From Vannielia litorea (GTDB taxonomy: Bacteria; Pseudomonadota; Alphaproteobacteria; Rhodobacterales; Rhodobacteraceae): a stretch of DNA of 64,000 bases. Shown piece by piece: positions 17,222 through 26,192 of this stretch (its first letter is position 1; every line of letters begins with the position of its first letter). Made by a program: the position numbers and the translations under genes. The DNA lies in NCBI RefSeq assembly GCF_019801175.1, contig NZ_JAHVJR010000001.1, positions 1,488,001 through 1,552,000 of the forward strand, written 5' to 3'. The notes under the pieces are model-generated. The model was not told where the DNA came from. It saw only the letters and a list, made by a program, of their open reading frames with translations, and ran no database searches.

Positions 17222-18247
17222 ATGAACCTAAAGGAGCTCGCCGCGAATCTGGGCCTCTCCCAAACCACCGTGAGCCGGGCATTGAACGGCTATCCGGAGG
17301 TGAACGAGGACACCCGCAAACGGGTGATCGCCGCCGCATCGCAGCACAACTACCGCCCCAACACCCGCGCCCAGAGCCTCGCCACCGGGCGCTCGATGGC
17401 GATCGGCCACGTGATCCCGATCAGCACCAACCACGAGATGATGAACCCGGTGTTCGGTGACTTCATCGGCGGCGCGGGCGAGATCTATGCCCGCGCAGGC
17501 TATGACATGATGCTCAGCGTGGTGCCCGATGATGCCGAAGACGGCGCCTATCGCTCCATGGCGCAGCGCAACTCGGTCGATGGCATCGTGATCCACGGCC
17601 CCCGGCGCGACGATCCGCGCATCGCATTGCTCAAGGAGGTCGGCCTGCCCTTCATCGTTCACGGCCGCGCCCCGGTGGATGACACCGATTACTCCTATGT
17701 CGATGTGAACAACCGCCGTGCCTTCGAGCGGGCCACCCTGCATCTGGCCGATCTTGGGCACACCCGTATGGCGCTGCTGAACGGCCTTGAGAGCATGGAT
17801 TTTGCCATCCGCCGCCGCGAGGGTTTCGAGGCGGCGCTGAAGGCCCGCGGCTTGCCCTTCCTGCCCCAGTTCCACCGCTCCGAAGAGATGACAGAGAGCT
17901 ACGGCTATCAGGCCGCGCGAGAGATGCTAGCCCAGCCCGATCCGCCCACCGCCTTTCTCGTCTCCTCGCTGATCACAGCAATGGGCGTGCGCCGGGCGGT
18001 CGAGGAGCGCGGGCTGCAGATGGGCCGCGACATCTCGATCATCACCCATGACGACGATCTGGGATACTTCAAGAACGGCGGCGAAGTGCCTGTTTTCACG
18101 GCCACCCGCAGCTCCGTCCGCGAGGCAGGCCGGATCACCGCCGAGATGCTCCTCGGCCTCATCGACACGCCCCAGAACGGCCCGCGCCAGCACATCATGG
18201 AGGCCGATCTGACCCTCGGCCTCTCCACCGGCCCGGCTCCGCGCTAG
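17222..18247 (+). CDS. aglR: LacI-family regulator AglR
   Basis: A 341-residue LacI/GalR repressor. The helix-turn-helix fills the N-terminus (MNLKELAANLGLSQTTVSRA, hinge near YRPNTRAQSLATGRS), followed by a periplasmic-binding-protein-like sugar sensor domain (SMAIGHVIP through QHIMEADL). The start at 17222 gives the exact LacI N-terminus; the longer frame from 17138 would be coded across promoter and operator O2. It is divergent from aglEFGAK and first of a rightward set with a GH1 glucosidase and glucokinase. The effector is probably an alpha-glucoside or a product of its breakdown. Confidence 0.93.
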   Translation: MNLKELAANLGLSQTTVSRALNGYPEVNEDTRKRVIAAASQHNYRPNTRAQSLATGRSMAIGHVIPISTNHEMMNPVFGDFIGGAGEIYARAGYDMMLSVVPDDAEDGAYRSMAQRNSVDGIVIHGPRRDDPRIALLKEVGLPFIVHGRAPVDDTDYSYVDVNNRRAFERATLHLADLGHTRMALLNGLESMDFAIRRREGFEAALKARGLPFLPQFHRSEEMTESYGYQAAREMLAQPDPPTAFLVSSLITAMGVRRAVEERGLQMGRDISIITHDDDLGYFKNGGEVPVFTATRSSVREAGRITAEMLLGLIDTPQNGPRQHIMEADLTLGLSTGPAPR

Positions 18248-18275
18248 CCCTGCACTTCGCCACAGGAACGCTCCC

Positions 18276-19601
18276 ATGCTCACCCACAGCCGCGCCGACT
18301 TTCCCGAAGGCTTCCTCTTCGGCACCGCCACCTCTGCCTATCAGATCGAGGGCCACGGCATGGGCGGCGCAGGTCGCACCCAATGGGATGATTTTGCCGC
18401 CACCCCCGGCAACGTGGCCCATGCCGAGCACGGACAGACCGCCTGCGATCACTTCAACCGCTGGCCGCAAGACCTTGATCTAATTGCAGATGCCGGGCTC
18501 GACGTGTATCGCTTCAGCCTGTCCTGGGCGCGCGTCATGCCCGAGGGCACCGGCCCGGCCAACCCCGAGGGCGTCGCTTTCTATGACCGGCTGGTGGATG
18601 GCATGCTGGAGCGCGGCCTCAAGCCCGCCGCCACGCTCTACCACTGGGAGCTGCCCTCGCCCCTGCTCGACAAGGGCGGCTGGCGCAACCGCGACATCGC
18701 CAAGTGGTTTGCCGACTACACCTACACCATCATGTCCACGCTGGGAGACAGGATCTGGTCCGCCGCGCCGATCAACGAGCCGTGGTGCGTGGGCTGGTTG
18801 AGCCATTTCATGGGTCTGCACGCGCCGGGCCTGCGCGACATCCGCGCCACCGCCCGGGCCATGCACCACGTTTGCCTCGCCCACGGCGAGGCCATCGCCG
18901 CGATGCGGGCGCAGGGCATGGGCAACCTCGGCGCTGTGTTCAACTTCGAATATGCCCAGCCCGCCGATGCCTCCCCCGAGGCCGAGGCCGCCGCCCGGCG
19001 CTATGACGGCATATACAACCGCTGGTTCCGCTCCGGCATCTTCATGGGCGAGTATCCTGCCGATGTGCTGGAGGGTCTCGGCCCGCATATGCCCGAGGGC
19101 TGGCAGGACGATTTCGCCACCATCACCGCCCCGCTCGACTGGTGCGGCCTCAACTACTACACCCGCAAGCTCATCTCTCCCGCCCCCGATCAGCCATGGC
19201 CGCATTACACCGAAGGCGCGGGCGACCTGCCCAAGACCCAGGTTGGGTGGGAGATCTACCCCGAAGGCCTGCACCACTTTCTGACCGACACCGCCGCCAA
19301 CTACACTGGCGATCTGCCGCTCTACGTCACCGAGAACGGCATGGCCTGGCCCGATACGACCGGCGTGCCAGACGACACCCGCATCGCCTATCTCGATGCC
19401 CACCTCGGCGCGGTCAAACAGGCCATCGCAGAGGGCGTGCCGGTGCAGGGCTATTACATCTGGTCGCTGCTCGACAATTACGAGTGGGCGCATGGCTACG
19501 GCCCGCGCTTCGGGCTGGTCCATGTGGATTACGACAGCTTGCAGCGCACCCCCAAAGCCTCCTATGAGGCACTGAAGGCCGCGCTGAGGACCAACGGATG
19601 A
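18276..19601 (+). CDS. Glycoside hydrolase family 1 beta-glucosidase
   Basis: A 441-residue GH1 enzyme of normal length. The family N-terminal signature is FLFGTATSAYQIEG (near residue 13). The acid/base Glu168 lies in INEPW and the nucleophile Glu in YVTENGMAW (near 350). The closing signature is YIWSLLDNYEWAHGYGPRFGLVHVD. It has no signal peptide, so it cleaves imported beta-glucosides in the cytosol to glucose. It sits between aglR (28 nt) and glk (4-nt overlap), which extends the regulon to beta-linked sugars. Confidence 0.94.
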   Translation: MLTHSRADFPEGFLFGTATSAYQIEGHGMGGAGRTQWDDFAATPGNVAHAEHGQTACDHFNRWPQDLDLIADAGLDVYRFSLSWARVMPEGTGPANPEGVAFYDRLVDGMLERGLKPAATLYHWELPSPLLDKGGWRNRDIAKWFADYTYTIMSTLGDRIWSAAPINEPWCVGWLSHFMGLHAPGLRDIRATARAMHHVCLAHGEAIAAMRAQGMGNLGAVFNFEYAQPADASPEAEAAARRYDGIYNRWFRSGIFMGEYPADVLEGLGPHMPEGWQDDFATITAPLDWCGLNYYTRKLISPAPDQPWPHYTEGAGDLPKTQVGWEIYPEGLHHFLTDTAANYTGDLPLYVTENGMAWPDTTGVPDDTRIAYLDAHLGAVKQAIAEGVPVQGYYIWSLLDNYEWAHGYGPRFGLVHVDYDSLQRTPKASYEALKAALRTNG

Positions 19602-20563
19602 CCGACACCGCCCTGATCGCCGATATCGGCGGCACCAACACCCGTCTGGCGCTGGCCCGTGGGCCGGAGCTCGAGGTGTCCAGTATCCAGCGGTTCCGCA
19701 ATGCCGATTACCCGGATTTCGAGGCTGTGGTGGCCGCCTACCTGCCGCAGGTCGGCGCGCCTTCAGTGCAGGGCGCCTGCGTCGCTGCGGCCGGCCCTGT
19801 GGTGGATGGCGTGGCTGAGCTGACCAATATCGACTGGACGCTGGATATCCCCACGATCGCCCGCGCCGCCGGCTGCGCGGATGTGGCCCTGCTGAACGAT
19901 CTGCAAGCCCCCGGTCACGCCGTGGGCCGGATCGCCCCCGAGGGGCTGGTGCCGGTGATCCCATCGGCCGAGGCCCCTGCCCCCGGTGCGACCGCGCTGG
20001 TGGTCAATGTCGGCACCGGCTTCAACGCCGTGCCGGTCCACACCACCCCCGGCGGGCGCTTCGTGCCGCCCTCCGAGAGCGGCCATGTGAACCTGCCGAT
20101 CCGCACCGAGGCCGACCTGCGGCTGAGCCATTATGTCGATGACAGCCACGGCTTTCCGGCGGTCGAAGAGGTGCTCTCGGGGCGCGGGCTCGAGAGCGTC
20201 TATCGCTGGCACTGCGCCGAGACCGGGGCCGCCCCGGAGCTGCGCGGCAGCGAGATCATCGCCGCCGCCGAGAGCGCCCGCAGCCCGCAGGCCGTGGCCG
20301 CGGTGCAGACCTTCCTGCGCTTCATGGGCACCGTCTCGGGCAACCTCGCGCTGGAGCATCTGCCCTTCGGCGGCGTCTATCTGGTGGGCGGCGTGGCGGT
20401 TGGGCTGGCCGGGCTGCTGAAGGGCGGCGCCTTTGCCGAAGGCTTCCGCGACAAGGGCCGTTTCGGCGAGTTCATGCAGGATTTCCCAGTCACGCTGGTG
20501 ACCGACGACCGCGCCCCGCTGATCGGCTGCGCGAGCCATCTGCACGAGCGCCGCAGCGCCTGA
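19598..20563 (+). CDS. glk: Glucokinase
   Basis: A 321-residue ATP-dependent glucokinase of the bacterial Glk (COG0837) family. The phosphate-1 motif DIGGTNTRLALA is at residues 8-19. A glucose-binding LLNDLQAPGHAV segment lies near residue 105, NVGTGFNAVPV near 135, and the adenosine-site glycine run VYLVGGVAVGLAG near 265. It phosphorylates glucose released by AglA and the GH1 enzyme. The ATG overlaps the GH1 stop (ATGA). A weak hairpin just after the stop (AAGGCC at 20564-20569 with GGCCTT at 20580-20585, then TT) may end the transcript. Confidence 0.93.
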   Translation: MTDTALIADIGGTNTRLALARGPELEVSSIQRFRNADYPDFEAVVAAYLPQVGAPSVQGACVAAAGPVVDGVAELTNIDWTLDIPTIARAAGCADVALLNDLQAPGHAVGRIAPEGLVPVIPSAEAPAPGATALVVNVGTGFNAVPVHTTPGGRFVPPSESGHVNLPIRTEADLRLSHYVDDSHGFPAVEEVLSGRGLESVYRWHCAETGAAPELRGSEIIAAAESARSPQAVAAVQTFLRFMGTVSGNLALEHLPFGGVYLVGGVAVGLAGLLKGGAFAEGFRDKGRFGEFMQDFPVTLVTDDRAPLIGCASHLHERRSA

Positions 20564-20705
20564 AAGGCCGCCTGCCCCGGGCCTTTTGGGCCGGATTGAA
20601 AATTCCTCTCCCCCGCGTGCGATTTCCTCACCGGCTGTAAGTTAATCTTAAGACCTCTCGGGCATCCCTGCCTTCATCCGACCGACTGGATGAAGGAGTC
20701 GTCCC

Positions 20706-20750
20706 ATGCTTGAGCCCTTCGCCTCGCCTGAGCGGGAGCCTGCCCGATGA
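20706..20750 (+). CDS. Possible 14-codon leader ORF of the che operon
   Basis: An ATG at 20706, preceded by AAGGAG with good spacing, opens a 14-codon frame (MLEPFASPEREPAR) whose TGA overlaps the ATG of the STAS gene. It may couple translation into the operon or be a chance frame. The STAS gene also has its own GGGAG, so the leader is not required. Confidence 0.35.
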   Translation: MLEPFASPEREPAR

Positions 20751-21031
20751 GCGCCGCCAGCCTGCCGCTCCCGGCCCGGCTCGACCTGCCTGCCGCCGCG
20801 CCCCTGCGCGAGGCGCTGCTTGGCCACAAGGGCAAGCCCCTGAGCATCGATGCCAGCCCCTGCGAGAGCATAGGCACCCCCGGCCTGCAGGTGCTGCTTG
20901 CCGCGGCCAAAAGCTGGCGCGAGGCCGGGGTGAGCCTGAACGTCGAGGGCCTCAGCGACGATTGCACGGCCCAGCTCGCCGTCTTCGGCCTCTCCCCCGA
21001 TGACCTTTGTAGCAAGGAGCTCGCCGAATGA
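20747..21031 (+). CDS. STAS-domain chemotaxis protein, CheS-like
   Basis: A 94-residue single STAS-domain protein (LPARLDLPAAAPLREALLGH; IDASPCESIGTPGLQVLLAAAKSW), probably cytosolic. Ser replaces the usual neighbour of the phosphorylatable Ser/Thr (CESIGTPGLQ). It is first in the order STAS-cheY-cheA-cheW-cheR-cheY-small gene, which matches the rhizobial che operon where this position is held by CheS. Sinorhizobium CheS binds CheA and speeds CheY1 dephosphorylation. A CheS role is inferred from size, fold and position. It overlaps cheY1 by 4 nt. Confidence 0.75.
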   Translation: MSAASLPLPARLDLPAAAPLREALLGHKGKPLSIDASPCESIGTPGLQVLLAAAKSWREAGVSLNVEGLSDDCTAQLAVFGLSPDDLCSKELAE

Positions 21032-21420
21032 GCCTCAAGATTCTGGCGGTGGATGACAGCCGCACCATCCGCGACATGCTCAAGCTCGCCCTCGCCCAGG
21101 CCGGGTTCGAGCCGCAGGTCGCCGAAGACGGGCTGCATGGCCTCGAAGTGCTCGAAGACATGGTCGATGACGGCACGCCGCCCGACGCGATCATCACCGA
21201 TATCAACATGCCCCGGATGGATGGCTTCGGCTTCATCGACGCGGTCCGCGCGCGCGATGACCACTCCGCCATGCCGATCCTCGTGCTCTCCACCGAAAGC
21301 GCCGACGAGTTGAAGGCCCGCGCCCGCGCCTCCGGCGCCACCGGCTGGATCGTCAAACCCTTCGACCCGGTCAAGCTGGTGCGCGCCATCAACATGGTCG
21401 CCGGAAAAGGAGCCGCCTGA
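21028..21420 (+). CDS. Response regulator CheY1 (probable phosphate sink)
   Basis: A 130-residue single receiver domain. The acidic pair is in AVDDSR (residues 9-10), the phospho-acceptor Asp58 in IITDINMPRMDG, the conserved Ser/Thr in LVLSTES, and the Lys in WIVKPFD. There is no output domain. In the rhizobial operon the CheY next to CheS and CheA is a phosphate sink, whereas the later CheY binds the motor. The same split is inferred here. The gene overlaps both neighbours (ATGA with cheS, TGATG-type with cheA). Confidence 0.88.
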   Translation: MSLKILAVDDSRTIRDMLKLALAQAGFEPQVAEDGLHGLEVLEDMVDDGTPPDAIITDINMPRMDGFGFIDAVRARDDHSAMPILVLSTESADELKARARASGATGWIVKPFDPVKLVRAINMVAGKGAA

Positions 21421-23639
21421 TGCCCAACGACCCGATGGCCGAAATCCGGGCCAGCTTCTTCATCGAATGCGAGGAGCTACTCGAAAGCCTGCAAGACGGG
21501 CTGACCGCAATGGATGACGGCGACACCGACAGCGAGACCATCAATGTCTGCTTCCGCGCCGTGCATTCCATCAAGGGCGGCGCAGGGGCCTTCGGGCTCG
21601 AAGACCTTGTGCGCTTCGCCCACCGCTTCGAGACGGTGATGGACGAAATCCGCAATGGCCGGCTGGAGCCCACGCGCGACACCATCGCGCTCTTCTTCCG
21701 CGGCGCCGATGTGCTCTATGACATCGTCCGCGCCTCCCGCGACGGCGAGAGCCTCGACACCGCCACCACCGAGGCCGTACTCGGCGACCTCGAGGCACTG
21801 GTGGGCGGCGTGATCGAGGAGGAAGAGGCCGAAGAAGAGATCGACTTCGCCCCGATGACCCTCTCGCTCGACCCGATCGACGACGACAGCGCCGATGCCC
21901 CGGTGGAGGCCACGCCCCCCGGCCTGTTGATCCGTTTCCACCCGGCGGCAGAGCTCTTCTCCTCCGGCAACGAACCGCGCCATATGCTGGCCGCGCTGCG
22001 CGACCTCGGCGAGATCACCACCACCTGCGACTTCTCCATGCTGCCCGCCCTCGCCGATTTGGTGCCTGAAGAGGGCAGCATCGGCTGGGAGGTTTCGATC
22101 GCCACCAATGCCAAGAAGGAAGAGGCCGCCGAGGTCTTCGAATTCGTCGACGGGCTCTGCGAGCTTTCCATCGAAGCCACCGGCACCCCCTCCGCCGGGC
22201 TGCCCGACCTCGACAGCATCGTCATCCCCGGCACCGTCGATGACGGCGAGGCCCCCGAAGCCGCATCGGGCGAGGAGCCCGAGCCAGACCCGGAGCCGGA
22301 GCCTGTGGCCGCAACGCCCACCCCTCCTCCGGAGGCCGCCCCGACGCCCGCCGCCAAGCCCGTACCCGCCCCGGCCGCCAAACCGCAGGCCGCAGCCCCC
22401 GCAGGCGGCAAAGATAGCAAACAGGCCGCAGGCGGCGCCAAGGCCACCGTCCGGGTGGACCTCGACCGCATCGAACGGCTCGTCAACCTCGTCGGCGAGT
22501 TGGTGATCAACCAGGCCATGCTGAGCCAGAGCGTGGCCGAGGCCGGCATCCCCGCCAACTCCGCCGTCTCCTCGGGGCTTGAAGAGTTCCTCCAGCTCAC
22601 CCGCGACATCCAGGAAAGCGTGATGATGATCCGCGCCCAGCCGGTCAAATCCCTGTTCCAGCGGATGAGCCGGATCGTGCGCGAAAGTTCCGCCATGGTC
22701 GGCAAATCGGTGCGCTTCATCACCGATGGTGAGCAGACCGAGATCGACAAGACGGTGATCGAGCGCCTCGCCGACCCGCTCACACACATGGTCCGCAACG
22801 CCGTCGACCACGGGCTTGAAACCACAGAGGGCCGGATCGCCGCCGGCAAACCCGCCGATGGCGTCGTCACCCTCACCGCTGCCCACAAATCGGGCCGCGT
22901 CGTGCTCGAAATCAAGGACGACGGCGGCGGCATCAACCGCGAGGTGGTCAAGGCCAAGGCCGAAGAGAAAGGCCTCATTCCCCCCGGCGTGCCGATGTCG
23001 GACCAGGAGATCGACAATCTCCTGTTCCTGCCCGGCTTCTCCACCGCCAAGGAGGTCTCCGACCTCTCGGGCCGCGGCGTCGGCATGGATGTGGTCCGAA
23101 GCTCGATCCAGGCGCTCGGCGGCCGCGTCACCATCACCTCCGAACCGGGCATCGGCACGACCTTCTCCATCTCCCTGCCGCTCACCCTCGCCGTTCTCGA
23201 TGGTATGGTGGTGGAGGCCGGCGGCGAGATCCTCGTGGTGCCCCTCGGCTCCATCTCCGAAACCCTCACGCTTCAGGCCAGCGACATGGAACAGCTCGGC
23301 GCGGGCACCCAGCTGGTGCGCATCCGCGAAGAGTTCGTGCCGATCCTCGACATGGCCGAAAAGCTCGGCTTCCGCTCCCCGCTGGCCAGCTACGAGGGCA
23401 GCTCGGTGCTGCTTATCGCGATGGAAGACAACACCCGCTCGGCGCTGGTGGTCGACCGGATCGTCGAGCAGCGCCAGGTGGTGATCAAGGGCCTGCAAGA
23501 GAGCTACGGCCGCATCCCCGGCATCGCCGCCGCCACCATCCTTGGCAATGGCCGCATCGCCCTGATCCTCGACCCCGCCGACCTGATCGCATCGGCCGGC
23601 AGCAGTCGCACCATGCCAGCCCTTGATCTCGCCGGATAA
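21420..23639 (+). CDS. cheA: Chemotaxis histidine kinase CheA
   Basis: A 739-residue kinase with the full domain order. The Hpt domain has His49 in AVHSIKGGAGAFG. A P2-like region lies near 165-260 (LLIRFHPAAELFSSGNEPRH), followed by a Pro/Ala linker (about 275-335). The P3 dimerisation helices (RIERLVNLVGELVINQAML) come next. The ATPase has N box DPLTHMVRNAVDHGLE, G1 EIKDDGGGIN and G2 GRGVGMDVV. A CheW-like P5 domain ends the protein. It phosphorylates the two CheY proteins and CheB in response to receptors. Length is normal. cheW follows after 39 nt. Confidence 0.95.
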   Translation: MPNDPMAEIRASFFIECEELLESLQDGLTAMDDGDTDSETINVCFRAVHSIKGGAGAFGLEDLVRFAHRFETVMDEIRNGRLEPTRDTIALFFRGADVLYDIVRASRDGESLDTATTEAVLGDLEALVGGVIEEEEAEEEIDFAPMTLSLDPIDDDSADAPVEATPPGLLIRFHPAAELFSSGNEPRHMLAALRDLGEITTTCDFSMLPALADLVPEEGSIGWEVSIATNAKKEEAAEVFEFVDGLCELSIEATGTPSAGLPDLDSIVIPGTVDDGEAPEAASGEEPEPDPEPEPVAATPTPPPEAAPTPAAKPVPAPAAKPQAAAPAGGKDSKQAAGGAKATVRVDLDRIERLVNLVGELVINQAMLSQSVAEAGIPANSAVSSGLEEFLQLTRDIQESVMMIRAQPVKSLFQRMSRIVRESSAMVGKSVRFITDGEQTEIDKTVIERLADPLTHMVRNAVDHGLETTEGRIAAGKPADGVVTLTAAHKSGRVVLEIKDDGGGINREVVKAKAEEKGLIPPGVPMSDQEIDNLLFLPGFSTAKEVSDLSGRGVGMDVVRSSIQALGGRVTITSEPGIGTTFSISLPLTLAVLDGMVVEAGGEILVVPLGSISETLTLQASDMEQLGAGTQLVRIREEFVPILDMAEKLGFRSPLASYEGSSVLLIAMEDNTRSALVVDRIVEQRQVVIKGLQESYGRIPGIAAATILGNGRIALILDPADLIASAGSSRTMPALDLAG

Positions 23640-23678
23640 CGCTCAAGGCCCACCAACGGACAGAAGCAGGACAAGACC

Positions 23679-24149
23679 ATGACCACACCCGATGACAACG
23701 CCCACGATCCCACGCGTCAGGAGCTGCTGAGCTTCCACGTCGGCACGCAGGAATATTCCATCGATATCATCTCGGTCCGCGAGATCCGCAGCTGGACAGA
23801 GGCCACCCCCCTGCCCCACGCCCCGCCTTACGTGCGCGGCGTCATCAACCTGCGCGGCACCGTGCTGCCGATCATCGACCTCGCCAAACGCCTCGGCATC
23901 GCGGCGGGCGAAAAGAACGACCGAAACGTGATCGTCGTAGTCCAATCCGGTGATGATACCGTGGGCCTTCTGGTCGACGCGGTCTCCGACATTTTCGCCG
24001 TCTCCGAGGCCGAGCTTCAGGCCCCGCCCGACATGTCGTCCGACGGCTCACTGAAATGCGTGCGCGCCCTCACCATCCATGAAGAACGCATGCTGCGCGT
24101 GCTCGATCTCGCCGCAGTCCTGCCCAATGTCGATGCCGAGGCCGCGTGA
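23679..24149 (+). CDS. cheW: Chemotaxis coupling protein CheW
   Basis: A 156-residue CheW. The domain starts with LLSFHVGTQEYSIDIISVREI and contains the receptor/CheA-binding core PPYVRGVINLRGTVLPIIDL, then VVVQSGDDTVGLLVDAVSDI. It links receptors to CheA in the membrane array. The TGA overlaps the GTG start of cheR (GTGA). Length and motifs are normal. Confidence 0.95.
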   Translation: MTTPDDNAHDPTRQELLSFHVGTQEYSIDIISVREIRSWTEATPLPHAPPYVRGVINLRGTVLPIIDLAKRLGIAAGEKNDRNVIVVVQSGDDTVGLLVDAVSDIFAVSEAELQAPPDMSSDGSLKCVRALTIHEERMLRVLDLAAVLPNVDAEAA

Positions 24150-25078
24150 ACGTCGCACTCCCCTCCTCTCCGGCCAGCGCGGTCCAGGCCTTCGCCGGCT
24201 CCGGCCCCGAGCCGCTCACGCCGGAAAAGCGCGCGCAGTTCGATGCCATCGCCCGCATGGCCCGCGAGGCCGCGGGCCTGCACATCGTGCCGGAAAAATC
24301 CGCCATGGTCTTCTCCCGCATCGGGAAGCGCCTTAGGGCGCTGAAGCTCACGAGCATCGATGACTACATCGCGCTGGTGCAGGGTCCCAATGCCGCCGAC
24401 GAGCGCGAACACCTGATCTCGGCGCTCACCACCAATGTCACCAGCTTCTTCCGCGAGAACCACCATTTCGAGCACTTCGCAAGCGAGGTTCTGCCCGACC
24501 TCATCGAACGCGCCCGTCAGGGTGGCCGCGTCCGCCTGTGGTCCTCCGCCTGCTCCTCCGGGCAGGAGCCCTACAGCCTCGCCATGGTGGTGCTAGAGCA
24601 GTTTCCCGAGGCCGCGCAGCACGATCTGCGCATCCTCGCCACCGACATTGATAACCAGATCCTCGCCGCCGCCCGCGCCGCCACCTATGCCGCCGATCTC
24701 GTCACCCCGCTCGAGGCGAGCGGGCGTGACAGGTTCCTGCGCCCCGCCGGCGGCGGCGACATGGTGGTCGCCGACGAGGTCCGCAGCCTCGTGGCCTTCC
24801 GCCACCTCAACCTCATGGGCGACTGGCCGATGAAGGGGCAGTTCGATGCGATCTTCTGCCGGAATGTCATGATCTACTTCGATCAGCCCACCCAGAACCG
24901 TCTGATCACCCGCTTCGCCCAGCTCTGCGCCCCCGGCGCCATGCTCTACCTCGGCCATTCCGAGCGCATCGATCCAGGCCTGGGCGCGCCCTTCCGCCAG
25001 GTCGGACAAACCGCCTTCGCCTTCGGACCCGCCGCCCAGCCCCCCGCCCCGCAACGCCCCGGCCCCCATCAGGAGTAA
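24146..25078 (+). CDS. cheR: Chemoreceptor methyltransferase CheR
   Basis: A 310-residue SAM-dependent glutamate methyltransferase. The N-terminal helical domain ends in SALTTNVTSFFRENHHFEHF, and the SAM site is in RLWSSACSSGQEPYSLAM (near residue 130). DAIFCRNVMIYFD near 230 is the conserved motif before the catalytic end. It methylates receptors such as the MCP at 27797, whose C-terminal DWEEF could dock CheR. The GTG start at 24146 overlaps the cheW stop, the arrangement that keeps the frame coupled. cheY2 follows after 4 nt. Confidence 0.94.
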   Translation: MNVALPSSPASAVQAFAGSGPEPLTPEKRAQFDAIARMAREAAGLHIVPEKSAMVFSRIGKRLRALKLTSIDDYIALVQGPNAADEREHLISALTTNVTSFFRENHHFEHFASEVLPDLIERARQGGRVRLWSSACSSGQEPYSLAMVVLEQFPEAAQHDLRILATDIDNQILAAARAATYAADLVTPLEASGRDRFLRPAGGGDMVVADEVRSLVAFRHLNLMGDWPMKGQFDAIFCRNVMIYFDQPTQNRLITRFAQLCAPGAMLYLGHSERIDPGLGAPFRQVGQTAFAFGPAAQPPAPQRPGPHQE

Positions 25079-25082
25079 CCCG

Positions 25083-25469
25083 ATGTCCCTCCGCGAAAAA
25101 CTGCACGTCATGGTGGTCGACGACATGTCCACCAGCCGCGGCCTGATCCTGCAAGCCCTCGACGCCATGGGCGTGACCAATGTCCGCTACACCGCCGACG
25201 GCAACGCCGCTCTTGCCGAGCTGGAGAAGAAGCCTGCACATCTCGTGATCTCGGATTACAACATGCCCGGAATGGATGGCCTACACCTGCTGAAGGCCCT
25301 GCGCACACACGCTCGCCTCAAGGGCATCGGCTTCATCCTGATCACTGGCAAGGCCGACAAGCAGATCATCGATACCGGCCGCGCGCTCGGCATGAACAAC
25401 TTCATCAAGAAGCCCTTCCAGCCAAAGGATCTGCACGCCTGCATGGAAGCCGTGGTGGGCCGGCTATGA
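25083..25469 (+). CDS. Response regulator CheY2 (probable motor regulator)
   Basis: A 128-residue single receiver domain with acidic residues in VVDDMS (13-14), phospho-acceptor Asp58 in LVISDYNMPGMDG, Thr in ILITGKAD, and Lys in FIKKPFQ. The VVDDMSTSR and KKPF pattern resembles the motor-binding CheY of rhizobia more than CheY1 does. It overlaps the small candidate phosphatase gene by 4 nt, which suggests balanced synthesis of the regulator and its phosphatase. Confidence 0.88.
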   Translation: MSLREKLHVMVVDDMSTSRGLILQALDAMGVTNVRYTADGNAALAELEKKPAHLVISDYNMPGMDGLHLLKALRTHARLKGIGFILITGKADKQIIDTGRALGMNNFIKKPFQPKDLHACMEAVVGRL

Positions 25470-25855
25470 GCGGTGGCGCACTCGCAACCCAAGGTCCGGC
25501 CGCGGCTGACCTGCCAATCTCAGCACTCCTCGCCCGGCTGGCCGACACGCTCGATGGCCTCGCCTTCCGCACCGCGCAGATGCAGGACGACCTCGGGAGC
25601 TTTCTGACACAGGCAGGACACCCCACGCGCGCCGAACTGCGCGAACTACAGGGCCTCGACCTGATTCACCAGACCCTCGACGACCTCCGCGCCGCCGCCC
25701 ACCTCGCCGCCGACGCAGCAGGCCGGAACGACCACATCGACATCGCAGCCCTCGCCGATCTCCTCCGCCTTGAAAGCTGTCGTATCGCCCTGCTTCAAGG
25801 GGGTGAGGCCGCGCTCCAGCAAGAACAACCAAGCGGCGAGGTCGACTTCTTTTGA
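25466..25855 (+). CDS. CheT/CheZ-like candidate CheY phosphatase
   Basis: A 129-residue helical protein. The central motif ELQGLDLIHQTLDDL contains D65-x-x-x-Q69, the spacing of the catalytic Asp and Gln in CheZ (DLTGQ in Escherichia coli). The C-terminus SGEVDFF is short and acidic-aromatic, like the CheY-binding tail of CheZ. It occupies the operon-end position held by cheT in Sinorhizobium, where CheT is described as a CheZ-like phosphatase. The 4-nt overlap with cheY2 points to CheY2 as partner. No clear full-length similarity to CheZ can be shown by eye, so function is inferred. Confidence 0.65.
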   Translation: MSGGALATQGPAAADLPISALLARLADTLDGLAFRTAQMQDDLGSFLTQAGHPTRAELRELQGLDLIHQTLDDLRAAAHLAADAAGRNDHIDIAALADLLRLESCRIALLQGGEAALQQEQPSGEVDFF

Positions 25856-26192
25856 TGGTGGGGGGGGAACGTCCAAAGTCCTTTTTACGTACCTCGAAGC
25901 ATCAGAATTTGACCTCAGAACCCCACCGTAAGATGACAGCCGATCTCAAAAGGCGTGTACACAGCCGGACGGGGATGAGGTGATTGTACGAGTAAACTTT
26001 AAAGGCTGGCGTTTCGGCCCAAGACCGCCACTGACCGCCACTTAATCTCGCACTGACGCTACCTCGCGAAAGCTTCGATTCAGCAACAAGCTTCTCCGCG
26101 CGCATCGCATGGCCGGGGCCGTTCCAGCGTCTGGGGTCCGACCAGACTGACGGGAAGTTTGAAACGAGCATCAGCGTGCCCTGCACTACGCG
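25856..26192. other. Gene-free convergent region between the two che operons
   Basis: These 337 bases separate cheT from cheD and look lower in GC than their surroundings. They hold a G9 run (25862-25870) and a 10-bp tandem duplication, GACCGCCACT (26023-26032 and 26033-26042). No intrinsic terminator with a U tract is seen. A 94-codon frame on the minus strand (25902-26186) has no recognisable features or good ribosome site. The stretch may be a scar of insertion or inversion that split an ancestral che operon. Confidence 0.5.
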
